Of a stretch of DNA of 48,359 nucleotides, positions 23,040 through 30,504 are shown piece after piece; the first letter of the stretch is position 1, and every line of letters starts with the position of its first letter. This DNA is from a virus. Position numbers and translations under genes: made by a program. Below the pieces are notes generated by a model. That model had not been told where the DNA came from. It worked only from the letters and a program-made list of their open reading frames with translations, and ran no database searches. The DNA lies in IMG/VR virus record IMGVR_UViG_3300028025_007001, positions 1 to 48,359 of that record; one strand, given 5' to 3'.

Positions 23040-23429
23040 TTATATCTCGTCTTGGCTTAAAGATTTCACCCTTGCTCTCAAAAGAGCTGCTGCCTCTTTC
23101 CTTCTTAAAGAATCTAATATTGTTATGGCAAGATCATCTGCTTCGTCCTCATGGTCTTGATTTCTTTCCCCGCTGTGACCTAGCCTTTCGTGAGCTATCT
23201 CATGTGCTTCTATGGCAAGAAGGTGGTTGTCCGTTAGTCCTTCCTTCTGAACCCTTTCCCCGTCTATGACGATAACCCCTTCCCCAGGCATAAGAGCTCC
23301 TATGGAGTTGTCCAGGGATTCCAGGCTTCTTCTTACGATAGGGTAAGCCATAGATTCTTTGTAGATGACAAGGACTTTAAACCCTGGATCTATCCTAGAC
23401 CCAAAAGATATGATTCCCTCGCCTTTCAT
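23040..23429 (-). CDS. HExxH metallopeptidase-like protein
   Basis: A 129-residue protein with AIEAHEIAHERLGHS near residues 72-86 and EADDLAI some 13 residues later: HExxH plus a downstream Glu-containing helix, the gluzincin-like order. Small proteins of this kind occur in many large phages. N-terminal strands (FKVLVIYKES, GVIVIDGER) complete a compact fold. It overlaps the 23426 gene by four bases. Confidence 0.82.
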   Translation of the reverse strand: MKGEGIISFGSRIDPGFKVLVIYKESMAYPIVRRSLESLDNSIGALMPGEGVIVIDGERVQKEGLTDNHLLAIEAHEIAHERLGHSGERNQDHEDEADDLAITILDSLRRKEAAALLRARVKSLSQDEI

Positions 23430-23515
23430 TTTTTCTTATATGTAAGGTAAGAAATTATAACCAGAGAGATTAAAGCTGCCGGTACTATAAAAGCAATGAT
23501 GATTTCTAGATTCAT
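23426..23515 (-). CDS. 29-residue single-pass membrane peptide
   Basis: MNLEIIIAFIVPAALISLVI followed by ISYLTYKKK: one transmembrane helix with a basic end. It follows the promoter near 23559 closely, and its stop overlaps the next start (ATGA), which supports a real small gene. Confidence 0.6.
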   Translation of the reverse strand: MNLEIIIAFIVPAALISLVIISYLTYKKK

Positions 23516-23572
23516 AATATTTAGTATTTTTGGTTAAAGTAAATATAAGAATCCCTCTCGTAGGAAAAAAAC

Positions 23573-23794
23573 CTACTCCTTCTTATTTCCAGATCCCCCC
23601 GAGAGAATACTCAGTAATATGAGGGCACCGAACCAAGTCTCCAGGCTGTACTCTATCCCAAGACCAAGGAGCCTTAAAGAAAATATGAATACGAATGGCA
23701 TAGCTATAACTATACCGATTCCTAACACCACAAGTAGCAGAGTTAGAAGTATATTACTCTTATTTTTAAAAAAGAGGTTTAAGATTTTTCCCAT
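23573..23794 (-). CDS. Two-helix membrane protein
   Basis: A 73-residue protein with two hydrophobic segments (ILLTLLLVVLGIGIVIAMPF and GALILLSILSGG) and a basic end. It overlaps the 23779 gene by 16 bases. Part of an operon from the promoter near 24069. Confidence 0.75.
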   Translation of the reverse strand: MGKILNLFFKNKSNILLTLLLVVLGIGIVIAMPFVFIFSLRLLGLGIEYSLETWFGALILLSILSGGSGNKKE

Positions 23795-23997
23795 AATATT
23801 GATTGTTCTGTTTCTATTTTATTTGGAAGGGCTTTCCCTTCCTTTTCACACCTTTCTAAAATCTTCCGGCAAAAAGATTCCGGAAACTTTACTTTGTCGT
23901 AAACCCTAGTCTCTCCGGGATAGTGAATCCAAACGGAACACCCTCCAGGTTTAAGGCTCAAATGGTTTTTTCTATATTCGTCTCCTACTTTGAACAT
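23779..23997 (-). CDS. Small hypothetical protein
   Basis: A 72-residue protein with a beta-rich first half (FKVGDEYRKNHLSLKPGG, then CSVWIHYPGETRVYDKV) and a helical second half. No family recognised. Confidence 0.72.
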   Translation of the reverse strand: MFKVGDEYRKNHLSLKPGGCSVWIHYPGETRVYDKVKFPESFCRKILERCEKEGKALPNKIETEQSILWEKS

Positions 23998-24082
23998 TCT
24001 AACCTTTTTAAAAAGTAAAATTTCATATCCCTTTTATATTATATTAGGGTAAATGTAATAAGTTTCCCCGTAGGAAAAAACC

Positions 24083-24289
24083 CTACACTTTATATTTTCC
24101 AAGGACAACCCTTTGAAAATCCTCAGGTCTAACATCATCGTGAAAGAGAGAATTTGGATTGCTCGCTCTTGCCACACATTTATAACATGTGAGACGATCA
24201 GTCTTGGAATCCACAAGAGAAGAGTTCTTATTGCAGACGTGGCACACTAGCACCTTCATCGACTCGGGCTTATAAGCTTTTCTTTTCAT
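24083..24289 (-). CDS. Zinc-ribbon protein
   Basis: A 68-residue protein with CHVCN and CYKCV knuckles 17 residues apart, a zinc-ribbon arrangement, between a basic N-terminus and a basic C-terminal strand. It overlaps the 24286 gene stop by four bases (ATGA). Confidence 0.78.
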   Translation of the reverse strand: MKRKAYKPESMKVLVCHVCNKNSSLVDSKTDRLTCYKCVARASNPNSLFHDDVRPEDFQRVVLGKYKV

Positions 24290-24633
24290 TGTCCTAGGAA
24301 TTTTTTAACCTCTTCTATTCTAGGGTCCAATTTGGCATCTGGAATTTTAGACTCCATAAACTTCCTCAGGGTTTCGCATTTTTCATATTCCTCCTGAAGT
24401 ATAAAAAGAGCGGACATTCGATTCAATGCATTTACCAAATTTTCTTTCTTTGTTGCGGAGTTGTCCTCGTTCACAATATTATTAGGATCCAATTTGATAG
24501 CTTCGTAAGCTTCATTACAGTTCTTAATAAATTCTTTTCTTGCTTTAGCTTCTTTTTCCATTTCCATCTCTTTAATAATTGCGTCTTCATCTAAGAAGTC
24601 ATCATCTTCGTCGTCGTCAAAATAGTTTCTCAT
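24286..24633 (-). CDS. Acidic helical protein
   Basis: A 115-residue helical protein with an acidic start (DDDEDDDFLDEDAIIKEMEM), then helices with NEAYEAIKLDPNN and a UvrB/UvrC-like KENLVNALNRMSALFILQEEYE-type run. A UVR-like motif is possible: two helices with EYEKCETLRK. Coupled on both sides by four-base overlaps. Confidence 0.75.
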   Translation of the reverse strand: MRNYFDDDEDDDFLDEDAIIKEMEMEKEAKARKEFIKNCNEAYEAIKLDPNNIVNEDNSATKKENLVNALNRMSALFILQEEYEKCETLRKFMESKIPDAKLDPRIEEVKKFLGQ

Positions 24634-24854
24634 ATCTCTAAAAGGTGACAGGTTTTAGACCATCCGTTTTCTTTGATGTCCCTAAACAAAGTACCTCCTT
24701 CGCAGATTATTTCCAATTCTCCTTCGAAGTCGGTGGATGTGTCTTTTCTAATCTTTTCTCTAACAATAGCTCCACCCGCCATAGACACTTTATTATGTAT
24801 CTCATAGTGCGAGGCCTTCTTGTCTGTGGTACAAATAAATCTAGTGGCTCCCAT
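24630..24854 (-). CDS. Small hypothetical protein
   Basis: A 74-residue protein with strands RFICTTDKKASHYEI and GELEIICEGGTLF. First gene of a three-gene coupled operon from the promoter near 24890. Confidence 0.7.
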   Translation of the reverse strand: MGATRFICTTDKKASHYEIHNKVSMAGGAIVREKIRKDTSTDFEGELEIICEGGTLFRDIKENGWSKTCHLLEI

Positions 24855-24901
24855 TTGTTGTTTGTTTTGACAAATATGGGATCATTTCCCGTAGGAAAAA
24901 A

Positions 24902-25051
24902 TTAGGTGTTCCTTAACCCCTTTAAATACCCTTTAAATGTTTTCTTTTCGGCCGCACTCATTCCGGCATGAAAAGACTTAAATTCTCCGCCTTTGGCCAA
25001 AAATTCTTTTACCAATTCCTCTTGTCCTCTTTCTTTTCTGTTCTCGTTCAT
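24902..25051 (-). CDS. Small basic helical protein
   Basis: A 49-residue frame, MNENRKERGQEELVKEFLAK and onward, with a basic C-terminus (EKKTFKGYLKGLRNT). Preceded by the promoter near 25104 and an A/T-rich leader. Compositionally coding. Confidence 0.65.
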   Translation of the reverse strand: MNENRKERGQEELVKEFLAKGGEFKSFHAGMSAAEKKTFKGYLKGLRNT

Positions 25052-25175
25052 TTCGATTAGATTTAATGGTTAATAATTATAAGGCAAATCTACTAATTCC
25101 CCCTGTAGGAAAAAAACCCACACAAAAACTTTTTACCAGAAAGGTCCTATATAATAACGGGTACGTACGGGAGGG

Positions 25176-25517
25176 CTAATCCTCTTTGTCCTCAACGAGA
25201 ACAAGTCTTGCAGAATCTCCTCCAAAGACTTCGATCCCTTTTGATATGTACACGGTCTCGGTAAAGATCTCCCCGAAGGCCTCGCTCCAGATTCTATCCC
25301 TTGCCCAGACTCGTGAAGGCTGGATCTTCCCCAGAAGAGAATTTATGTACTTCCCTTCTTTTACGAAGGGTAACCTAAGTCCCGCAGCCTTAAGGGTGTC
25401 CTCACTAGGAAGTCCCTCTCTCATCAAATTACCATTTGGACGAATCCATTCCGGATCTACCCCAAGGGCTAGAAGTCTAGTCTTCTCTTCTACTCTATTT
25501 TCTATGTAAACCTTCAT
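25176..25517 (-). CDS. Hypothetical protein
   Basis: A 113-residue protein with a basic start, RLLALGVDPEWIRPNG, a strand-rich middle and an acidic end (LVLVEDKED). Its leader of about 165 bases from the promoter near 25701 is much longer than others and holds several hairpins, which suggests control by the leader. Confidence 0.7.
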   Translation of the reverse strand: MKVYIENRVEEKTRLLALGVDPEWIRPNGNLMREGLPSEDTLKAAGLRLPFVKEGKYINSLLGKIQPSRVWARDRIWSEAFGEIFTETVYISKGIEVFGGDSARLVLVEDKED

Positions 25518-25680
25518 TCTCTTTCTCGTAGGCCCGCCCAGACACTATCTTACTACTATAGTGTTTTCCGAGAGCCCCTTTAGGTCCCTGGTCTCCAATG
25601 ACCCCGAAGTCATCTATAGGTCTAGTCTCCCCGTAGACCTCTATTGGGATCTACGGGAAGGCTAGTTCCTGAGCCATGGT
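25518..25680 (-). promoter_or_regulatory. Long structured 5' leader
   Basis: Between the promoter near 25701 and the 25517 start codon there are about 165 bases instead of the usual 30. Hairpins: CCCGTAGA with TCTACGGG, ATGAC with GTCAT, and the recurrent ACACTAT/ATAGTGT stem next to the start codon. The last could control ribosome access. Possible riboregulator; no known riboswitch consensus recognised. Confidence 0.4.
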
Positions 25681-25734
25681 ACAAATGTAAGGCCTTTTCT
25701 CGTAGGAAAAAAACCCTCTCGCGGGAGGACCGCC

Positions 25735-25840
25735 CATACAATATCTTAGTAATATAGTGTCTTTTCAGACACGGTAAACGAGTCTCTTTTCAGACCCGGT
25801 AAACGAGTCTCTTTTCAGACACGGTAAACGAGTCTCTTTC
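25735..25840. repeat. Hairpin plus three 25-bp tandem repeats
   Basis: A hairpin (ACAATATC...ATATAGTGT) at about 25737-25760 is followed by three 25-bp units, TCTTTTCAGACACGGTAAAC plus GAGTC, at 25760, 25785 and 25810, differing by one base in the middle unit. The block lies downstream of the 25851 gene and contains no frame. Together with the leader to its left this is a gene-free stretch of over 300 bases. Confidence 0.85.
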
Positions 25841-25850
25841 TTATATGTAT

Positions 25851-26219
25851 TTAAAGGTGGCTGTGAGAAGGTCCCCGTAGTTGTATTCCATCTATATTAT
25901 GGAAGTATATAGTACCGCTTTTGATAAGAACAGATCTGACCTCTTTTCCAAATTTTGTTCCTCTGGGTATTCTGGTTATCCCTTCAGCGAATATAGCTCC
26001 GCCGTTATCAAAAACCACCCCTTCTGGCAATTGGGCCACCTCTCCTAGGTTAAGGGATCCGACATTCCTGAATGTGACATTGGGTGGAAGGGAGGTGATC
26101 CTGTAATCCCCCAGATTAATATAATATTCGTCACCACTGCCAACCACAATCCTTTCCCCTTCCTCGGAGTACGAGATTCCCCCTCCTTCCAGTGCTCTTA
26201 TGAATTGTTCTCCGCTCAT
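25851..26219 (-). CDS. Short member of the 20-residue-repeat family
   Basis: A 122-residue protein whose N-terminus, MSGEQFIRALEGGGISYSEE then GERIVVG, matches the start of the large paralogue array on the other strand, followed by three repeats (SLPPNVTFRNVGSLNLGEV, LPEGVVFDNGGAIFAEG, IPRGTKFGKEVRSVLI). The conserved 'LLNKMI...GLF' ending is missing, so it is a truncated or diverged member. Its start lies about 20 bases from the ligase promoter T tract. Confidence 0.8.
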   Translation of the reverse strand: MSGEQFIRALEGGGISYSEEGERIVVGSGDEYYINLGDYRITSLPPNVTFRNVGSLNLGEVAQLPEGVVFDNGGAIFAEGITRIPRGTKFGKEVRSVLIKSGTIYFHNIDGIQLRGPSHSHL

Positions 26220-26240
26220 CTAACTATATATCTCCAAGAT

Positions 26241-26275
26241 TTTTTTCCTACGAGAAAAAGTCGTATATTTGACTC
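26241..26275 (+). promoter_or_regulatory. Ligase promoter, nearly leaderless
   Basis: TTTTTTCCTACGAG from 26241, then TATATTTG at 26264-26271, only four bases before the ATG at 26276. With a start site a few bases after the -7 element, the mRNA would begin at or next to the start codon. Confidence 0.75.
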
Positions 26276-27646
26276 ATGAACAAAGAACTAGATCTACTAA
26301 TCCAAATAGAGGGACTGACCGGTGCAGGATCCCAGAAGGTCAAACAAGATCTCATCAGGGACAACATGTCGCCAGAGCTGGAGACGATCATCAGGATTTC
26401 ATTTGACCCATTCCTCACCACAAAGCTACACAAGCTTGAGGTGCTACCCGAGTCTTCAAATGATCTTCCGACAGAACCATTTCCTACTCTAAAGGGACTC
26501 TCAGAGAGACTCTTCGCAGCCCCGGCAGCCAACGACTCTCTACGTAAAGAGGCACATGATCTAGTCAACCGATCTCCACTCTCACTAGAGCAGAGAAAGA
26601 TGCTAGCAAAAATTCTCACCAAGCGTGTCAACATAGGTATAGGAGCCAAGCTCATCAATAAAGCTCTGGGCTCGGCTCTAGTACCAGATCCGTCTCTAAT
26701 GCTCGCAGAAGACGACGAGTCACAGATAGCAAAGTGGCCAAGGATAGTCATAGAGGAGAAGTACGACGGAGTAAGGGTAATCGCCATAGTTAAAGGAGAT
26801 GACGTGACCTACTTCACCCGTGCCTTCAATGAGCTTCCCGCAAGGTGCCTACAGAAGATCACGGAAGAGATAAAGTCTCTCTTAGAAGGAATAGAGATGC
26901 CAGAGGGAATCTTCTTCGATGGAGAACTCACGGACTCCAACCGCAAATCTGTCTCAGGGAAGGTCACACAGATGCTTAAAGGGAATCCACAAGACTCCAT
27001 AGGTGATGACATGCTCTACAACATATTCGATGTGGAAGAGATCTCCACACTAGAGAAGGGAAAGGGCACAAACCCTTTCTCGAGAAGAAGGGAACTACTA
27101 GAGACCATGTTCAAGTCCAAGAAATTAACCCACATAGTAGAGAAATACGTAGACCAAAAGGAGGTCTACCCATTCACCTCATTAGTCCTCGCAGCCTCCA
27201 TCACAACAGACGACCACTCTCTCATACACAAGACCTACAAAGAGCTTGTAGACATAGGAGGAGAAGGTGTCATAGTGAAATCACCAGATCACCTATATGA
27301 GTGCAAGAGAAGCAAGTCATGGATCAAGATCAAAGAGGTCAACGACTGTGATCTCATAATCAAGGGCCACTACCCAGGAGAGGGAAAGAGAGAGGGATTC
27401 ATAGGCGGTCTCATCTGCGAAGACTCCTCAGGGGAGGTCAAAGTAAAGGTCGGATCAGGGTTCACCGAAGAGGATCTGAAGGTCCTGAGTGGGAACCCAG
27501 ATGGGCTGATCGGAAAGGTGGCAGCTGTCCAGTACAATGTCGTAATCAACGACAAGTCTGGAGGTTGGTCTTTATTTCTACCGAGATTCGTAGAGGTAAG
27601 GGAAGACAAGGTCGAGGCTGACGACATGAGGGGACTGCTAAAATAA
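26276..27646 (+). CDS. ATP-dependent DNA ligase
   Basis: A 456-residue ATP-dependent ligase. Motif I is EEKYDGVRV with Lys162 as the adenylated residue; motif III FFDGEL; motif IV GGEGVIVKSPDHLYE; motif V SWIKIKE. The N-terminal 150 residues are the helical DNA-binding domain and the last 100 residues form the OB domain (IIKGHYPGEGK, VKVGSGFTEEDL). It seals nicks during phage replication and repair, like T4 gp30. The gene is GC-richer than most of the window and uses more C-ending codons, and it is the first plus-strand gene after the leftward early block. Confidence 0.96.
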   Translation: MNKELDLLIQIEGLTGAGSQKVKQDLIRDNMSPELETIIRISFDPFLTTKLHKLEVLPESSNDLPTEPFPTLKGLSERLFAAPAANDSLRKEAHDLVNRSPLSLEQRKMLAKILTKRVNIGIGAKLINKALGSALVPDPSLMLAEDDESQIAKWPRIVIEEKYDGVRVIAIVKGDDVTYFTRAFNELPARCLQKITEEIKSLLEGIEMPEGIFFDGELTDSNRKSVSGKVTQMLKGNPQDSIGDDMLYNIFDVEEISTLEKGKGTNPFSRRRELLETMFKSKKLTHIVEKYVDQKEVYPFTSLVLAASITTDDHSLIHKTYKELVDIGGEGVIVKSPDHLYECKRSKSWIKIKEVNDCDLIIKGHYPGEGKREGFIGGLICEDSSGEVKVKVGSGFTEEDLKVLSGNPDGLIGKVAAVQYNVVINDKSGGWSLFLPRFVEVREDKVEADDMRGLLK

Positions 27647-28098
27647 ACGGGGCGAGGGGACGAGGCGAGAGACCGGAGAAGCCTCGGAAACAAGGTCACG
27701 CAAGGGAAATCTTTATTGGGTGATGGATTCTGGGAAAATTTACCACGGAATCCCACTAATTACCAGAAATTACCACGGAATCCCAGAAATCCCCACAGGG
27801 GAAGAAACCCTAGGTGATTTCGGGGCATCGGGGAAATCCTTTTTAACCCTGGGTGGTTTTAGGGGCTGGTCCTAGAGAGGACTTGCCAAGGGGTCCTCAC
27901 AATTAGATTTACTATTGGGTTTACTATTGGGTTCCTCTTAGATTTACTATTGGGTTTCTTCGGTCTCAACAATTAGGTTTAGTCGAGTCTGGTCTCTCTA
28001 ATCTGGTCCTTTCATCTCCCGGTTTACCTTAGAATTTGATTTGGGTATTCCCTTTAGAAACCTTGTTTACGTGGATCTATTTTTAGAAGAAAACACAT
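27647..28098. other. Gene-free repeat-rich gap
   Basis: About 450 bases with no convincing gene. TTACCACGGAATCCCA occurs twice (27740-27755 and 27770-27785), TTTACTATTGGG three times (27908, 27920 and 27943), and short inverted words such as ATTCTGGGA/TCCCAGAAT lie nearby. It sits at the switch from ligase to the repeat-protein array. Iteron-like origin, late control region or decaying gene are all possible. Confidence 0.5.
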
Positions 28099-28506
28099 AT
28101 GGAAAGAGAAGAGTTTAAGAGAATGTTGAAAGAGAAGGGTTACCCTTGTGAGGAATCGGAAGGAAGACTCATAGTAGGTAGGACGTGGAATAATATAGAC
28201 CTTTCTTGGGTGAAGTCAATTCCTTCTGGGATTGTATTTAGTAACAACTTCACTGTTAACCTGGACTCTCTGGAAGCCATTCCTTCTGGTGTGGAGTTCA
28301 AGAACACATTGGGTGTCTATCTGGCTTCGCTAAGAAGAATTGACCCTTCTGTGAGATTCTTTAATCTTAGCTCAGTCATATCCCCTATACTGGGTGGAAC
28401 TATAGAAGGTTCTATCATTTGGTCTTTTTCTTTTAGTGTTCCTGGTATAGAGAATTATAGGGTACTTAATAACATGATCTCTATGGGTTTATTTTGGAGA
28501 AGCTAA
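28099..28506 (+). CDS. 20-residue-repeat protein, type A copy 1
   Basis: A 135-residue protein, first of the array. Layout shared by the family: an N-terminal helix plus hairpin (MEREEFKRMLKEKGYPCEES, then GRLIVGRTW), repeats of about 20 residues of the form SIPSGIVFSNNFTVNLDSLE, and a C-terminal motif GIENYRVLNNMISMGLFWRS. The repeats have a hydrophobic position every 2-3 residues and likely stack as a beta solenoid. Type A copies have three repeats, an RRIxPSVRF repeat and a longer loop before the ending. Confidence 0.85.
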   Translation: MEREEFKRMLKEKGYPCEESEGRLIVGRTWNNIDLSWVKSIPSGIVFSNNFTVNLDSLEAIPSGVEFKNTLGVYLASLRRIDPSVRFFNLSSVISPILGGTIEGSIIWSFSFSVPGIENYRVLNNMISMGLFWRS

Positions 28507-28509
28507 TCT

Positions 28510-28914
28510 ATGGAAAGAGAAGAGTTTAAAAGAATCTTGGAGGAGAAGGGTTACCCTTATGAAGAGACACTAACGAGAATAATGGTAGGTAAACATAGAA
28601 ATTCTATAGATCTATCTGAGTTAAAGTCTATCCCTTCTAACGTCGTATTTAGGAATATGGGATCCCTTAGTCTAGACTCTATAGAAGCCATTCCTTCTGG
28701 TGTTGTGTTTATGAATGGACTATATGTCTACTTTAACTCTCTAAGAAGAATTCACCCTTCTGTGAGATTTCTTAACGAGGGTGAAAGAATCTATACCTGT
28801 ACTAAAACTGTAGGGGCTGTTACTATTTGGTCTTTTTCTTTTGGTGTTCCTGGTATAAGCGATTATAGGGTACTTAATAAGATGATCTCTATGGGTTTAT
28901 TTTGGAGAAGCTAA
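28510..28914 (+). CDS. 20-residue-repeat protein, type A copy 2
   Basis: A 134-residue protein, closely similar to copy 1 in DNA and protein (MEREEFKRILEEKGYPYEET; ends VLNKMISMGLFWRS), so a recent tandem duplication. It starts four bases after copy 1. Differences cluster in repeats 1-3 and in the loop before the ending, as expected if that face is under diversifying pressure. Confidence 0.87.
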   Translation: MEREEFKRILEEKGYPYEETLTRIMVGKHRNSIDLSELKSIPSNVVFRNMGSLSLDSIEAIPSGVVFMNGLYVYFNSLRRIHPSVRFLNEGERIYTCTKTVGAVTIWSFSFGVPGISDYRVLNKMISMGLFWRS

Positions 28915-29062
28915 TCTATCTATAAGAAATCTTATTAGAGTTCAGTAGACGTGTTCTATGACGGTATTACATGAATCTGGGGAAGAGAAATGAGATGGGA
29001 CGCCGCGGGGGGTCTGGGTTAGGGTTCGAAAGGACCCGTTTTGGTTTGGATATATAGGGTAT

Positions 29063-29449
29063 ATGACAAGAGAAGAGTTTATAAAGGTGTTGGATGGGAG
29101 GTATTCCTATGAGATTCAGGGGAATAATGTGGTTGTTTATGGAAAGTATACCACTAATTTGGATTCCCTCACTTCTCTTCCTCCGGGGGTGAAGTTCAAG
29201 AGCGAAGCGGATGTCTGGCTGGAATCTCTCACGAGTTTACCCACCGGGATATCGTTTGAGAACAAAGGGAATGTGTATTTGCGTGATCTCACTTCCATTT
29301 CCCCTATGTTTACTTTCGGGAATAAAAGGGATGTCCATTTGGGTTCTCTAACAGGAGGATGGTTTTCCGAATGGAATGGAAATATAAAAGGGATAGAGAG
29401 TAAGTGGTTACTAAACAAGATGATTAAAGACGGGGTATTTGAAAGATGA
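29063..29449 (+). CDS. 20-residue-repeat protein, type B copy 1
   Basis: A 128-residue protein of the second subtype: start MTREEFIKVLDGRYSYEIQG, repeats SLPPGVKFKSEADVWLESLT and SLPTGISFENKGNVYLRDLT, then GGWFSEWNGNIKGIE and the ending LLNKMIKDGVFER. The upstream DNA contains a 30-bp block shared with the one before the 32373 gene. Confidence 0.87.
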   Translation: MTREEFIKVLDGRYSYEIQGNNVVVYGKYTTNLDSLTSLPPGVKFKSEADVWLESLTSLPTGISFENKGNVYLRDLTSISPMFTFGNKRDVHLGSLTGGWFSEWNGNIKGIESKWLLNKMIKDGVFER

Positions 29450-29841
29450 CTAGAGAAGCGTTTATAAAGGAATTAAAGGAGAGAGGTTACTCCTATGATA
29501 TAGAGAGGGATAAGATAGTGGTGACCTATGGAGGGAATGTCCATTTTCATGATCTCACTTCTCTTCCGGCTGGTGTTGTGTTTAGGAACAAAGGGCATGT
29601 CCATTTGGATTCCCTTCCTTCTTTTCCTCCTGATGTCACTTTCGAGAACGAAGGTCATATTCTTTTAAATTCCCTCTCTTCTATTTCTCCTGGCATTGTG
29701 TTTGAGAATAAAAGGGATGTCTTTTTGGGATCTTTAATAGGCGAATGGTCTGACGATTGGGCGGGTAATATAAGAGATATAGACAGTAATAGGTTACTGA
29801 ACAAGATGATTTCATTGGGGTTATTTGAAAAGAGAAGATGA
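29446..29841 (+). CDS. 20-residue-repeat protein, type B copy 2
   Basis: A 131-residue type B member (MTREAFIKELKERGYSYDIE). Repeats: LPAGVVFRNKGHVHLDSLP, FPPDVTFENEGHILLNSLS, ISPGIVFENKRDVFLGSLI. Ending RLLNKMISLGLFEK with an extra RR. The start overlaps the previous stop (ATGA). Confidence 0.87.
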   Translation: MTREAFIKELKERGYSYDIERDKIVVTYGGNVHFHDLTSLPAGVVFRNKGHVHLDSLPSFPPDVTFENEGHILLNSLSSISPGIVFENKRDVFLGSLIGEWSDDWAGNIRDIDSNRLLNKMISLGLFEKRR

Positions 29842-30407
29842 CAAGAGAAAAGTTTATAAAGTTGTTAGACGAAATGGGATATTCCTATAAGATAGAAGGG
29901 AATAAGATAGTTGTTACTCATAAAGGAACTGTCCATTTGAATTCTCTCACTTCTCTTCCTCCTGGGGTGGAGTTTAGAAATAGAGGGGATGTCTATTTGA
30001 GCCGTCTCACTTCTCTTCCCCCCGGAGTGGAGTTTAGAAATAGAGGGGATGTCTATTTGAGCCGTCTCACTTCTCTTCCCCCCGGAGTGGAGTTTAGAAA
30101 TAGAGGGGATGTCTATTTGCCATCTCTCACTTCCATCTCTTCTGATGTGAAGTTTAATAATGAAGGGTATGTCAATTTGGATTCCCTCACTTCTATTCCT
30201 TCTGGGGTGGAGTTTAGAAATGGAGAGAGTGTCTATTTGAGCCGTCTCGCTTCTCTTCCTCCTGGGGTGGAGTTTAATAATAAAAAGAATGTCTTTTTGG
30301 TATCTCTAACAGGAGATTGGTTTTCTGAATGGAAAGGTAATATAGGGGAGATAGACAGTAATAGGTTACTAAATAAAATGATTAAAGACGGGTTATTTGA
30401 AAGATGA
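29838..30407 (+). CDS. 20-residue-repeat protein, type B, expanded
   Basis: A 189-residue type B member with six to seven repeats instead of three. The repeat LTSLPPGVEFRNRGDVYLSR occurs three times almost unchanged, encoded by 60-bp units (30001-30060 and 30061-30120 differ at one base; 29941-30000 at a handful). Later repeats at 30121, 30181 and 30241 stay in the same 60-bp register but have drifted. It overlaps its upstream neighbour (ATGA) and ends LLNKMIKDGLFER. Confidence 0.9.
   Translation: MTREKFIKLLDEMGYSYKIEGNKIVVTHKGTVHLNSLTSLPPGVEFRNRGDVYLSRLTSLPPGVEFRNRGDVYLSRLTSLPPGVEFRNRGDVYLPSLTSISSDVKFNNEGYVNLDSLTSIPSGVEFRNGESVYLSRLASLPPGVEFNNKKNVFLVSLTGDWFSEWKGNIGEIDSNRLLNKMIKDGLFER
29941..30300 (+). 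repeat. Six 60-bp intragenic repeats
   Basis: Tandem 60-bp units inside the 29838 gene; each encodes one 20-residue protein repeat, so gain or loss of a unit keeps the frame. Units 2 and 3 are 59/60 identical, which means very recent duplication or conversion. Confidence 0.95.
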
Positions 30408-30504
30408 TCATAAATGGGCTTTTAGCCTTATTTTTTCGCATAGACCTTTTCTTGGTCTTAGACGTTCTCCTTAGAATTGGATTTTTTTGAAACGGGATTG
30501 ACCT

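Larger units (their letters stand above)
2523..26278. repeat. Family of about 46 repeated early promoters
   Basis: Nearly every gene or small operon here is preceded by one element. Read 5' to 3' in the sense direction it has a T6-T8 tract, CCTACG (often CCTACGAG), a spacer of about 8-11 bases often ending ATTAG, then TAnnTTTG or a near match (TACTTTAG, TATATTTA), and a leader like TTCATAACCAATTAAC. Plus-strand positions of the CGTAGG/TGTAGG core: 2543, 3054, 3349, 3782, 4169, 4589, 4889, 5158, 5903, 6346, 6805, 7219, 7546, 7831, 8451, 8844, 9454, 9912, 10157, 10722, 11647, 11769, 12474, 12844, 13168, 14181, 14277, 14520, 14822, 15147, 15694, 16257, 16816, 17696, 18786, 19702, 20766, 21541, 22322, 22763, 23559, 24069, 24890, 25104, 25701. 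Two copies face right, at 13221 and 26241. TAnnTTTG is the known Bacteroidota -7 element; the T-tract and CCTACG box appear phage-specific. Confidence 0.85.

Noticed and set aside
2523-26278. Repeated elements as CRISPR, IS ends or REP sequences
   Set aside because: They occur once per gene, always in sense orientation just before start codons, and contain a Bacteroidota -7 element; a promoter is the simpler reading.
26248-26787. Minus-strand frame of 179 codons opposite the ligase
   Set aside because: Ser-rich antisense shadow of a clear ligase gene.
29941-30300. CRISPR array
   Set aside because: Units of 60 bp are contiguous without spacers and are translated as protein repeats.
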